From IMG/VR virus record IMGVR_UViG_3300020185_000072, positions 1-48,369 of that record: DNA of 48,369 nt; one strand, written 5' to 3'. Shown here piece by piece: positions 41,901 to 48,369 of the stretch (the first letter of the stretch is position 1; the number at the start of each line of letters is the position of its first letter). The notes beneath the pieces are model-generated. The model saw nothing but the letters and a program-made list of their open reading frames with translations. It ran no database searches and was not told the origin of the DNA. The stretch is from a virus. The position numbers and the translations under genes were made by a program.

Positions 41901-44900
41901 ATTCCTGAGTTTAACTCTAAGATACAAGAGGAGCTGAACACAATGCTTAAGAACGGAGCGTTCCGTGCATTGCGTCATGTGCAAGACGGAAAGGGTACGC
42001 CAGAGATGAAGGCTGCTTATGCTGAGCTTGTTAAGCATTATAACACGGCAGAGTCAGAGCTGCAAGAAGAAGGCGTGCTTCGCCCCGGTGAGACGAAAGC
42101 AGAGTTTATTACAAAGAACATGTTGAATCTTGGCATTGTTCCTGTAATACAAGATGGTCGTCGTGTGGGTCGTTTTAATGAAGACTTGCGTCCTCGTATC
42201 TTGCAACTCTTTGATAATAAGCAAGCTATCATTGACTTCTTTACCGCAGAACCCGGTATGCAGAAGCATGTAATGGCTTTGATGAACCAAGAGTTTACTG
42301 CTGGTACTGAGTCTGAGGTGCAGTATGCCGAGACCTTCGAGCGCATGAACCCGAAGGATAGTCTAAGCCAGACGGTTAAGTCTCTTATTGAGACGACGCC
42401 GATGATGAGCATCGAGACCTTTAACAATGGTGGTGAGATTCGCAGCCTTATGGCGGCAGCTACTATGGCACTGCAAGCAGGCAACCCTGAGCAGGCCCGA
42501 GCTAACGTGCAGCAGATTATTCAGCGCGTAGGCGAGTCTCCAACGCAAAGCTACTTTGGCTTGCCACAAATGATGAACGTAGACCTTGTGTTTCCGTTCC
42601 TGTCTGAGCGCTTGGCTAGTAAAGCCAGCCCTGAAGAAATGTATGCAGAGCTTGACCGCATCGGCACGGTGTACCCTGAGTTCCGTTTGCTAGCCCTTCG
42701 TTTGCAGCAAGAACCAAATTGGGTGCAGGCTCAGTTCTTTTCTGGGATGCGACGTGGTGAGACTGCGGAGCTTATTCAAGAAAGCTCAGGTTACCTTGCT
42801 GAAAATTCAACGTTTAGTTCTGTGCTGTTTACCTACAACAGCCAACGCATCCAAACACACCTACGTGACCTTGCTCGCAAAAACGGTAAGACCGTAGCCC
42901 AGATGTCTGATGCTTTTGCAAATCGTGTACAAGAGCTTGGCAAATCTTTGACGAGCATTACAGACAAGCAGTTTGTTGAGAGTTCTACTCGGTTGTTGGA
43001 CGCTATTGGATTTGGAACTAAGGACGCTAAGGCACGCAATCGAGTGCTGGCACTTGGAGCGTCTGACGTAGAGTTTCGTAAAAACTTGTTTGCATTTGCT
43101 GGAAACACGTTGCGCAACTTTAGCAACATTGCTGAGGTAAGCGAAATTGAAAACACAGAATCTCGCAAAAAGTTTAACGCCAACCTTAAAGGGTTGACTA
43201 ACTTGTTTGCCCCGTATGATATGGGAGCTGTAGCTACTACGTTTACTAACGTAGAGGGCAGCCGTATCTACAGCAAGCAAGTTCCTTCATTTATTACTGA
43301 GTGGTTCGACCAGTTCGATGCTGGCCGACTTAGTAAGGCAGAGCTTGAGGCTAAACTCCGCAAAGAAGTTTTTGCTGACGAGCGCATGTATGCTACTACA
43401 TATGGACGCCTTCTTTTCCCACAAGGCAAAGATGGTCGTTTTATTGATACGGCACTTAAGGCCGGTGCTGTCCGTGCTTACCGTGTTGGTGGAATAGACC
43501 GAGGCGACGGTACTACGTATACTAGCATGACTGAGGCACAGTGGTATGAGTTTCAACTCCGAGCACTTCAAAGCCGAATTAACGGTATTGTTTACTTGCC
43601 TGTTACGACCCCGTCCGATGCTAGTAATAGTTACATGGTGCCTGCTATTCGTTACAACATGTCAGATACCTCTGGCTCTTCTCAAGCTAAGACTGCGGTG
43701 CATGGTTTGATTAAGGCGGAGATTCAAGAGATGCAAATCCGTGGCGGCCGCTTTGCTTTAAAAGAAGTCGAAGACTTTATGGCAGGCAAACTGCAGCGCG
43801 ACAGCGACGGAGTTATACTTGACAAAGTTGTGCCAGAGGCTATACTTGCTGAAGCCGCTACCATTGCTATGGAGGCCCTTGAAAAGGAGGGCAGAGCTAT
43901 TAGCCGGTTGGAACAGTTTAGCGATGCAGTAGATGCTGTTGCTAGCGAGGATGCTACTCCTGAGCGTCGTCAGCAAATGGCCCACAACCTTGTGGTTGCA
44001 GGTTATATTTCTAACATGTCTACTGCCATAGCTATGGCGGGAACTCATAATGAGTTTAAGAACACGGTGGACATGCAAAAGCGCCACAAGCAAATCATCT
44101 CTCCGGGCTTGGCTAACGCAGGTGTGTCTGGTAAATCTCACTTCCGTAGCGTTACACTAGCAGAGACCGTGTTAGACCTGCAATCGTTTAATAGGGCGTT
44201 GAATGATAATTACAAGAAGGTTGAAGTTGCAGACGCTCAGTCTTACGTTAGTCCCGAGTTCTACAAGACTATTTTGCTTGAGCACGGCGACCTAACCCCT
44301 GAGATGGAAGTCGCACTTGACAAAGCCATCGCGGGGGAGAAGCTCGACCCGGCTGAGGTAAAGCTGTTGCGTCCTTACAAGCCGTTTTATTACAGCCGTG
44401 CGCTAGATAAGAACACCGGACTGCTTACGTCTTACCAGATTAAAAACTCTATTATCCCTGTTATTAAGGGATTGAGCGAGGATTTTGATAAGTTCAACGA
44501 CTGGATGAGGGACAACAAGATTGACCAAGTTCAGATGGAGTCTGCCCACAAGGTGGGTAAGAACGAGCGCAAGCTTGTTGAGCTTCGTGATAAGGAGACT
44601 GGTGCGTTTAACGGTAAGAAGTTAAGCGAGTCCCAGCAAAAGACGCACGTGCATGTATTGCCAATGAACGGCTATCGCAAGCAGGTAAACGTTACTGACC
44701 ACTGGCATAGCAATAGCACGAATAAGCTTGCCTCTCAACTCGAGAAGATTGTAGTTGCTGGTGCTGTTCGTAAGATGGGCGAAGAAGGCAAGCAGATTGC
44801 TGAAGAGTTTTTGAGCACGCTTGACAAAATCTACAAGAAGCAGAAAGACGATTTCTTTGGTCGATTCAAAGTAGAGCTCGGCAGCGACATCATGGACAAT

Positions 44901-47900
44901 AAAGAGTTCCAAGAGTGGCTGCGTAACGAGCTTATTTCTGACGAGGCTACACCGCAATATATGATTGACTTGGTAGAGCAAGGTCTGTTCACTGCGCCTG
45001 CTGTGGTAGGTGCAATGCGGAGCCGCGTATTCTCTGCCATTCAACGTGACGTTAATACTGTTCGGGTTGCAGGTGGTACACAGGTTCAAATTGCCAGTCA
45101 GTTTTTCCGCCGCAACAAAAACGAAGAAGGTAAAATTACCCGCTTGCGTGGTATGCGTAAAGAGACTGTTACTTCGGGAGAAGTGGTGGCTAACCCTCAG
45201 TTAAAGCTTGCGGAGATGCTTTTCGAGCAACTCGCTTACAGGTATGAAGTTGCTGATAACGAGAACGGCGACAACCCACGACCGCTTAGAGCCGCTGACT
45301 TGGCTAAGTCTCCTAAGGAGTGGAAGAAGATGGTTGTGTTTCAAGACGCAGAATCTCAGATAGGCAGGAGCGAGCTTGGTGACATTGTTGACAAAGCAAT
45401 GGTAAGAGTCTTATCCGCGCATGCTCAAAAGAATCGGATGGGGGAAGACTTCATTGCAGTTCAGTCTTACGAGGAGCTTGTGGCAGAGGCTAAGGACGCT
45501 GAGTCTTTATTTCCTGAAGAGCGCGGTGCTGCAGAAAACTTGATTATTAGCTTTGCTAAAGAGTTTACAACAGCAGGAGAAGTAACGGAAGTTATTAGGC
45601 CTGCAGAGATTGCAGTGAGCCGTGACTTCTTGCCAAAGAAGTACCGTGATATGTCTATCGCAGAGATAAAGGCTACGGCACCTGAGGTGCTGAAGTCTAT
45701 TACCCTGCGTATCCCGTCGGAGGCTATGAACTCTGGCAGCGTAGTCGAGGTAGTTGACTTCTTGCCTGAAGGCATGGACGGTGTAATTGTTCCAGATGAG
45801 TTTGTAACTCAGATGGGTTCTGACTTTGACGTGGACAAGTTGTTCTTCCAGTTCCGCGAAAGTGGTGACAAGGGTAAGCTGTTTGACTTGCAGGTCAAAG
45901 TATTCGAAGACCAGCGTATGTTGTCTGACATTATGGAGCCGCAGGGCTTTGATGGTCTTGCCGCAAAAGCTAGCGACCCTAAGTATAAAGTACGTAACGA
46001 AGCACAGGAGGATTTCATTAGGAATAACCCAATGAGTGTTGCCACTCACGGCTGGATGCGTGGAGATAATATGGCAGGTGTCGCATTGAAGGGGCAGGCT
46101 GCTAACAAGAACATTATCTTCCTTGACCTTGTTCGTTACGGATGGAAATGGGAAAACGAGAACTACCAGATAAACGGAGTAAGCGTAAATTTTGATGGCT
46201 ACAAAGTTAGCGATGCTCTTGTTCGTATCCATGCTGAGGCAGTAGCTGCAGCTATGGACGGGGCTAAAGACCCTGTATATGGTAAGCTTGGTATCACGAA
46301 TAAAAACTTCGGGATGTTTATGGAGCTTATTATGATTGCTGATAACACGTTAGCTACTCCAAAAGGGCAGACGCGTGACCAGCGCATTAGCCAGCTGCTT
46401 GACTTTGCATTAGATATTACTCAGTCTGAACCCGGCCTCTTGATGGCTAACGGACACATTAGCATTAATGGAGGCAAGCTCGTTACTGTAACTGCTAACA
46501 CTGAAAAAGGTAAAGCGTTTCTCACAAAGGTTAAGAATAGTTTTGACGCAGCTGAAATAACAAATGAGGGTACTGTTATGACATTGCCTAAGAATGGCAA
46601 CCTGTTCTCTGGTGCAAACAAATCTGCTGATGGAAAAGCCCTCGGCCTTCTCACTTCTGCCATTGGCACATGGAAGTCAGAGGTTAGTGACAACCTTAGC
46701 TATGTCAATAGCATAATGCGTCTTGACAAGGCCAACGTTAGAGAGAGCATCGAGGATGTACTGACTATGGCCCCTAGCCAGCTTGGTATCTACGGTGAAC
46801 TTCGTAATGGCTTTAATCGTACGTCAGAAGAACAAACCTCTGTTCCATTTTTAGGAGCCCTTTATAACATGCATGTTAAAGGCGTTATGTACGACATGTT
46901 TGGAGACACAGCGCGCATGCTATCGTTTGCAGGCGATGGCTTCTTGATGTTTAAGCAAATCATGGCTTCCGACTTCCCAAAGGTGGCAGCTGCTATGAAT
47001 ATGGAAGCTTACGACGCTAAGAAACGTGACATTGCTGCCGCTGAGTTTGCCTACGAACAAGTGTACACCGCTATGGGTGAGCGCGACACTCGTGCACCAA
47101 AGGCCCTTAGTGAAGACCGCAGCGAATGGTCTCTTGAAAACTGGCTTCGATACTTTGCCACTAGCGAAGAGATTGAAACAGACGAGGACTTGAACCTCGT
47201 AGTAGGTAAGTTGCTTGTGCAAACTAATCCCTACACAGTAGATGGTAAGTACTTTGATAACATTACATTAATCGGGGTCTCTGATGACAGTGAGTTAAAG
47301 CAGGTAACTGACGCTATGGAGCGTCTTGATAACAGCGATAACCCTGACATCTTTGATTTTGTTGGAGCTATCCAAATGTACGAGGCCCAGCGTAGCCGGT
47401 ACCAAACTAGCCTTGGACGTATGACCAAGATTTTGCCTAGCCGTGTGCAAGTTGCACTAGGTTCGCAAGTTGGGTCTGACGGCATTCTGGATATACTGTC
47501 TACACAAGAAGACTTTTGGGACATAGTCGCGCATACTGCACACAATCCCAACCTACCGTACTTGAGTGCCAAAACCCTTAATGAAGCTATTATTAAGGCA
47601 GAAAACAAAAAGCAAGGTGGTAGCTACCGCACGTTAGATAATTTCGTGCTTATCCCAGTATCTGAATCGAAGGAGGGTGTAGAGTACAAGGCAGTAAAAT
47701 CTCCAAACGCTGACGCTTCGAACCGTGCGCAGAAGTTCTCAGGTAAGCCTGTAGATATGGACCTGAGTACAGACCAAGATGCTTATGGCTTAAGTGAAGG
47801 TGTTGACTACGAGTCTCGATTGGGCTGGTACAAACCAGAGCACGACGTGGAGACGAAAGTTCAAATGCTGCAAGAGCGGTTCCGCAAGAGCGGTGTTGCA

Positions 47901-48369
47901 GTCAAGGTTGTGCTCGACAGCCAGCTCCCCAGCAATGGTGCTGTTAAGATTGACAAGGGTACTGCTACGGTGTATATCCATCCTGACAAATTGCAAGGCG
48001 ATACAATTGCACACGAGTTTGGTCACATCTTACTTGAAGCCTTGGGTTACGGTAACGAGTTAGTACAGCAAGCTATAGGTGAACTAAAAGGCACTGAGCT
48101 GTACGAGAAAGTTAAAGAGGCTTATCCTGATTTGAGTGAGCGTGACCTCGAGATGGAGGTACTGACTACGTGGATTGGACGTCGCGGTACTGAAATGGTA
48201 ACTGACCAAAAAGGCAAGTTGAGCAAACTGCGCACTTTGTACAATCGAATCATGCGTGCTATTGGTAAGCTGTTTGGTATCCAACCCAAAGCTACCGAGC
48301 AACTTGCGCAGGAGTTGATGTTTGGTGAGGGAGAGCTTTCTCTTGATGATAAACTTAACACCTACCAAG
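35901..48369 (+). CDS. Giant virion RNA polymerase polyprotein with nuclease and two zincin domains (3' end missing)
   Basis: More than 4150 codons without a stop; it continues past the window. Residues 1-40 are Pro/acid-rich, and hydrophobic Gly-rich segments lie near 93-118, 173-195 and 419-436. A long coiled coil spans about 500-800. A PD-(D/E)XK-like domain has Asp996, Asp1010, Lys1012 and QLSAY (Gln1053, Tyr1057). A zincin has HEAFH (1884-1888). The polymerase region has DAQSYVSPEF (from 2778), Lys2848 in YQIKNS, Lys2884 in ESAHKVG, and the catalytic DFDVD (Asp3308, 3310, 3312) in QMGSDFDVDKLFF. A second zincin has HEFGH (4038-4042). The two-barrel polymerase of crAss-like phages (phi14:2) is packaged and transcribes early genes. 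The zincins may process this polyprotein; that is inference. Confidence 0.85.
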   Translation, partial: MAEENLPPDMAATPAPESYDSSISNTPTPEPTDAPDVPEPVDFEGFYGYSTSPKMDASQTGTSLGQLPEYLNNPLDSNAYYNAAVAQSPWEALGNGLYRGVFGEIIGGTIAGFGALGNRSLWEGDYSERNLLERMGNAMMEGANEDAAIYERNPGAAFQWGDAAWWGKNLPSMMSTISMMIPGMAVGKGAGLVGKGLRMGAGAVQKAAKVGAKAEKVLGVAGDLFQEGLKTAGGAVAMRHAENMREAHGVFEQAKSEFLSDFKPVGAYKGTEAWKQFQEHIAKEEGKARKPTKAELADFVAAQAAKKTYAVNSYNLAFDMMQFHALGKMMKGTRGAFKGAAAARAAGATKGAVRMARLGDVAKFVALDMGTEGIEEMVNYVGTEEGMYKMRNSLGLEESRLEDRLKEYTDDDHFWESGFLGAIGGAVFTGVGGAVSKARNSKAQNELIEKAQARGKKLTSLAADADKASAGELTPQEAGVKRRKAMYDIGLEAAASGQADIVDSQIASYEQALVNEGMSAGEVAEASAEMREQLQLAEEAVKEAMTATKSKDLTKTERALLTQQITENQFVQQELKRRREELAPELANIKNREEQVQQIEREELEAVTTLLDAMEESEAKIPDELKRRQAILQERVDKQPKEENNVEELKQKLKEAKEAERTRESRETFADEQVAKELSAQRIAGLEQDIASAEAGKTKKEKVEVNSNLEEFVNSEIDTELLQEARADLTTDKGLEKLTTLAKKVDDVMEVRNDKEFRELVDNMRDQKELKRLHKKAETEAKKDYIDNRIKTLQIQEANEKAADSQQRSKDVVVPGPTQEIVDQLLANSDNVSLNSLTDESRSELTAELTALETVASPTEEQVNRRAEIEKTLEEENKYYVDSRTGKRYMRTTTWIKGDKESDPFNADTSMYFYPSTNIGNSVDEYVRDFFDGKLRKPEAYPHLPADLQEHLKQQLVELEAEFVANGEKVIAKDVVLFNDMDVSDKNADGVAGTVDLLTVDKEGNFRIYDMKTIRDAAAKKKVISLEGGMAIYGKGDIAYKNNPRLEVKHQQQLSAYRLMLMHQFGVKVPMLGIIPVDVSYEVNNKMSQEERKAIATRRANYLGLITHTALTDINGLTEPKDVIDTDDVPDEPANPKQHLIDRHTGSISKEKAKHAAALELLQELRKSESTETELYDAYKQQMLDAVNEIARLNKLITRYGGSAVPFTDPGLDPITDTEGEAGKEKEEEEEEPNNSSPNIELSANEVSVPLSTLVSYFATRLTTIKEPGREQGPYLVHAHAGPVQMSGDNLAAYQALMSVLDGSNTENITFEVEQTGNAGLPVTVFSGLKGKKGPLTSTNRKDRKGKVVPEYTYNPTAADGLQVVMKIGGVTIGTLPTAGEAFSSAHLAGQASMTTNKFAQKSFAEGSRAGQPVIAGENSAMMMQQEAALENALNIHALREALHEASKQGASVVSIKLRAGATQSGQVAQGGLIYSTGQGAMGSEFQTLRNSILTHGLALQLPSTSKGKQQVETQNGLIVSAYQQNVEYNGNASSDTVPPWNSGALYVPIENNGEVLWVRVPGRSLSQLRSSDEIIKNVQETLESGNEQLINELQNVLGSRALQQDKNGVWHIYANNITGQQVEPISSLRNGSWTTDLTGIVPNMIFDVAVVTSEETSSAFKDPSRALGIGKMEWDNLATFVAEEVGIGYEPVVDENGDVTGWTHTLAPVYPGRDTKGGSQQTRFVNQNTADTQLVIAVEPVSAEVAEEQKKKKLSGKELDKKLDDALKPAPKPASKSSKEGTVDLDALNKRFESLSKFVDDKLGDDDAPIWFTQAAAESSNNAEKATKADMEQAEEWWAQNVPNVPFKRVSGIIRRNGTTGYGIFEKGAVQVSDIAVIGTEFHEAFHAVFQMFLSDERQAKVLADARRVFGEKSAELLEEDLAESFREYMLTKGLSMKDKSVVRRFFSELAALIEALITEGFSGYRRMRLFNEINSGGFTNNDAKVREYATRNRLIMAEIPEFNSKIQEELNTMLKNGAFRALRHVQDGKGTPEMKAAYAELVKHYNTAESELQEEGVLRPGETKAEFITKNMLNLGIVPVIQDGRRVGRFNEDLRPRILQLFDNKQAIIDFFTAEPGMQKHVMALMNQEFTAGTESEVQYAETFERMNPKDSLSQTVKSLIETTPMMSIETFNNGGEIRSLMAAATMALQAGNPEQARANVQQIIQRVGESPTQSYFGLPQMMNVDLVFPFLSERLASKASPEEMYAELDRIGTVYPEFRLLALRLQQEPNWVQAQFFSGMRRGETAELIQESSGYLAENSTFSSVLFTYNSQRIQTHLRDLARKNGKTVAQMSDAFANRVQELGKSLTSITDKQFVESSTRLLDAIGFGTKDAKARNRVLALGASDVEFRKNLFAFAGNTLRNFSNIAEVSEIENTESRKKFNANLKGLTNLFAPYDMGAVATTFTNVEGSRIYSKQVPSFITEWFDQFDAGRLSKAELEAKLRKEVFADERMYATTYGRLLFPQGKDGRFIDTALKAGAVRAYRVGGIDRGDGTTYTSMTEAQWYEFQLRALQSRINGIVYLPVTTPSDASNSYMVPAIRYNMSDTSGSSQAKTAVHGLIKAEIQEMQIRGGRFALKEVEDFMAGKLQRDSDGVILDKVVPEAILAEAATIAMEALEKEGRAISRLEQFSDAVDAVASEDATPERRQQMAHNLVVAGYISNMSTAIAMAGTHNEFKNTVDMQKRHKQIISPGLANAGVSGKSHFRSVTLAETVLDLQSFNRALNDNYKKVEVADAQSYVSPEFYKTILLEHGDLTPEMEVALDKAIAGEKLDPAEVKLLRPYKPFYYSRALDKNTGLLTSYQIKNSIIPVIKGLSEDFDKFNDWMRDNKIDQVQMESAHKVGKNERKLVELRDKETGAFNGKKLSESQQKTHVHVLPMNGYRKQVNVTDHWHSNSTNKLASQLEKIVVAGAVRKMGEEGKQIAEEFLSTLDKIYKKQKDDFFGRFKVELGSDIMDNKEFQEWLRNELISDEATPQYMIDLVEQGLFTAPAVVGAMRSRVFSAIQRDVNTVRVAGGTQVQIASQFFRRNKNEEGKITRLRGMRKETVTSGEVVANPQLKLAEMLFEQLAYRYEVADNENGDNPRPLRAADLAKSPKEWKKMVVFQDAESQIGRSELGDIVDKAMVRVLSAHAQKNRMGEDFIAVQSYEELVAEAKDAESLFPEERGAAENLIISFAKEFTTAGEVTEVIRPAEIAVSRDFLPKKYRDMSIAEIKATAPEVLKSITLRIPSEAMNSGSVVEVVDFLPEGMDGVIVPDEFVTQMGSDFDVDKLFFQFRESGDKGKLFDLQVKVFEDQRMLSDIMEPQGFDGLAAKASDPKYKVRNEAQEDFIRNNPMSVATHGWMRGDNMAGVALKGQAANKNIIFLDLVRYGWKWENENYQINGVSVNFDGYKVSDALVRIHAEAVAAAMDGAKDPVYGKLGITNKNFGMFMELIMIADNTLATPKGQTRDQRISQLLDFALDITQSEPGLLMANGHISINGGKLVTVTANTEKGKAFLTKVKNSFDAAEITNEGTVMTLPKNGNLFSGANKSADGKALGLLTSAIGTWKSEVSDNLSYVNSIMRLDKANVRESIEDVLTMAPSQLGIYGELRNGFNRTSEEQTSVPFLGALYNMHVKGVMYDMFGDTARMLSFAGDGFLMFKQIMASDFPKVAAAMNMEAYDAKKRDIAAAEFAYEQVYTAMGERDTRAPKALSEDRSEWSLENWLRYFATSEEIETDEDLNLVVGKLLVQTNPYTVDGKYFDNITLIGVSDDSELKQVTDAMERLDNSDNPDIFDFVGAIQMYEAQRSRYQTSLGRMTKILPSRVQVALGSQVGSDGILDILSTQEDFWDIVAHTAHNPNLPYLSAKTLNEAIIKAENKKQGGSYRTLDNFVLIPVSESKEGVEYKAVKSPNADASNRAQKFSGKPVDMDLSTDQDAYGLSEGVDYESRLGWYKPEHDVETKVQMLQERFRKSGVAVKVVLDSQLPSNGAVKIDKGTATVYIHPDKLQGDTIAHEFGHILLEALGYGNELVQQAIGELKGTELYEKVKEAYPDLSERDLEMEVLTTWIGRRGTEMVTDQKGKLSKLRTLYNRIMRAIGKLFGIQPKATEQLAQELMFGEGELSLDDKLNTYQ

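Noticed and set aside
1-48369. CRISPR arrays, insertion sequences, integrase or attachment sites
   Set aside because: No regularly spaced short repeats, transposase or recombinase motifs were seen.

Overview
The window looks like a long stretch of a tailed-phage genome from the crAss-like group (Crassvirales) infecting a Bacteroidota (Bacteroidetes) host, most likely from an aquatic setting. The evidence is the set and order of hallmark genes: an HU/IHF-like gene, a large terminase with the divergent motif ARRKGFSY and FEEAG, portal, scaffold, HK97-type capsid protein, head fibre, ring-like proteins, a second IHF-like gene, a tail-hub-like protein, a 1391-residue tail (muzzle-like) protein, three cargo-like proteins and an open-ended giant gene carrying the RNA polymerase signature DFDVD. 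Host assignment rests on promoters of the Bacteroidota type (TTTG, 20 bases, then TAnnTT) and the near absence of Shine-Dalgarno sequences.

Layout. Positions 1-153 hold the start of a leftward gene that runs off the edge. Positions 154-861 are a divergent non-coding region rich in inverted repeats, with an array of TGACA/TGTCA operator half-sites next to a good rightward promoter. From 862 on every supported gene is on the plus strand. 862-3256 carries a second head-fibre-like protein and small accessory or membrane proteins. 3374-9816 is one tightly overlapping operon: an Acb2-like small protein, a winged-helix protein, an IHF-like protein, an amidase, terminase and portal. 9885-15015 holds scaffold, capsid and head fibre. 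15093-16060 encodes four tiny, very basic, cysteine-containing proteins. 16138-19406 holds capsid or connector proteins. 19497-23700 holds the fibre and receptor-binding genes, including a 91-residue repeat protein and an RCC1-like propeller. 23740-24338 carries a lysis segment (holin). 24338-30372 builds the neck and tail. 30390 to the right edge encodes internal or ejected virion proteins, ending in a reading frame of more than 4150 codons.

The giant protein combines a PD-(D/E)XK nuclease-like domain, an HEAFH zincin, a two-barrel RNA polymerase and an HEFGH zincin in one chain. By analogy with phage phi14:2 it is probably packaged and ejected so that early genes can be transcribed. The late genes seen here instead carry host-type promoters.

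The most unusual feature is the transcription punctuation. At several gene boundaries (about 2.48, 2.99, 12.50, 15.06, 16.97 and 19.43 kb) an intrinsic terminator hairpin carries the promoter -33 element in its own loop. The -7 element sits exactly 20 bases further on, just past the T-tract. Terminator and promoter are thus one nested module. Several of these promoters end only 3-5 bases before an ATG, which suggests leaderless mRNAs.
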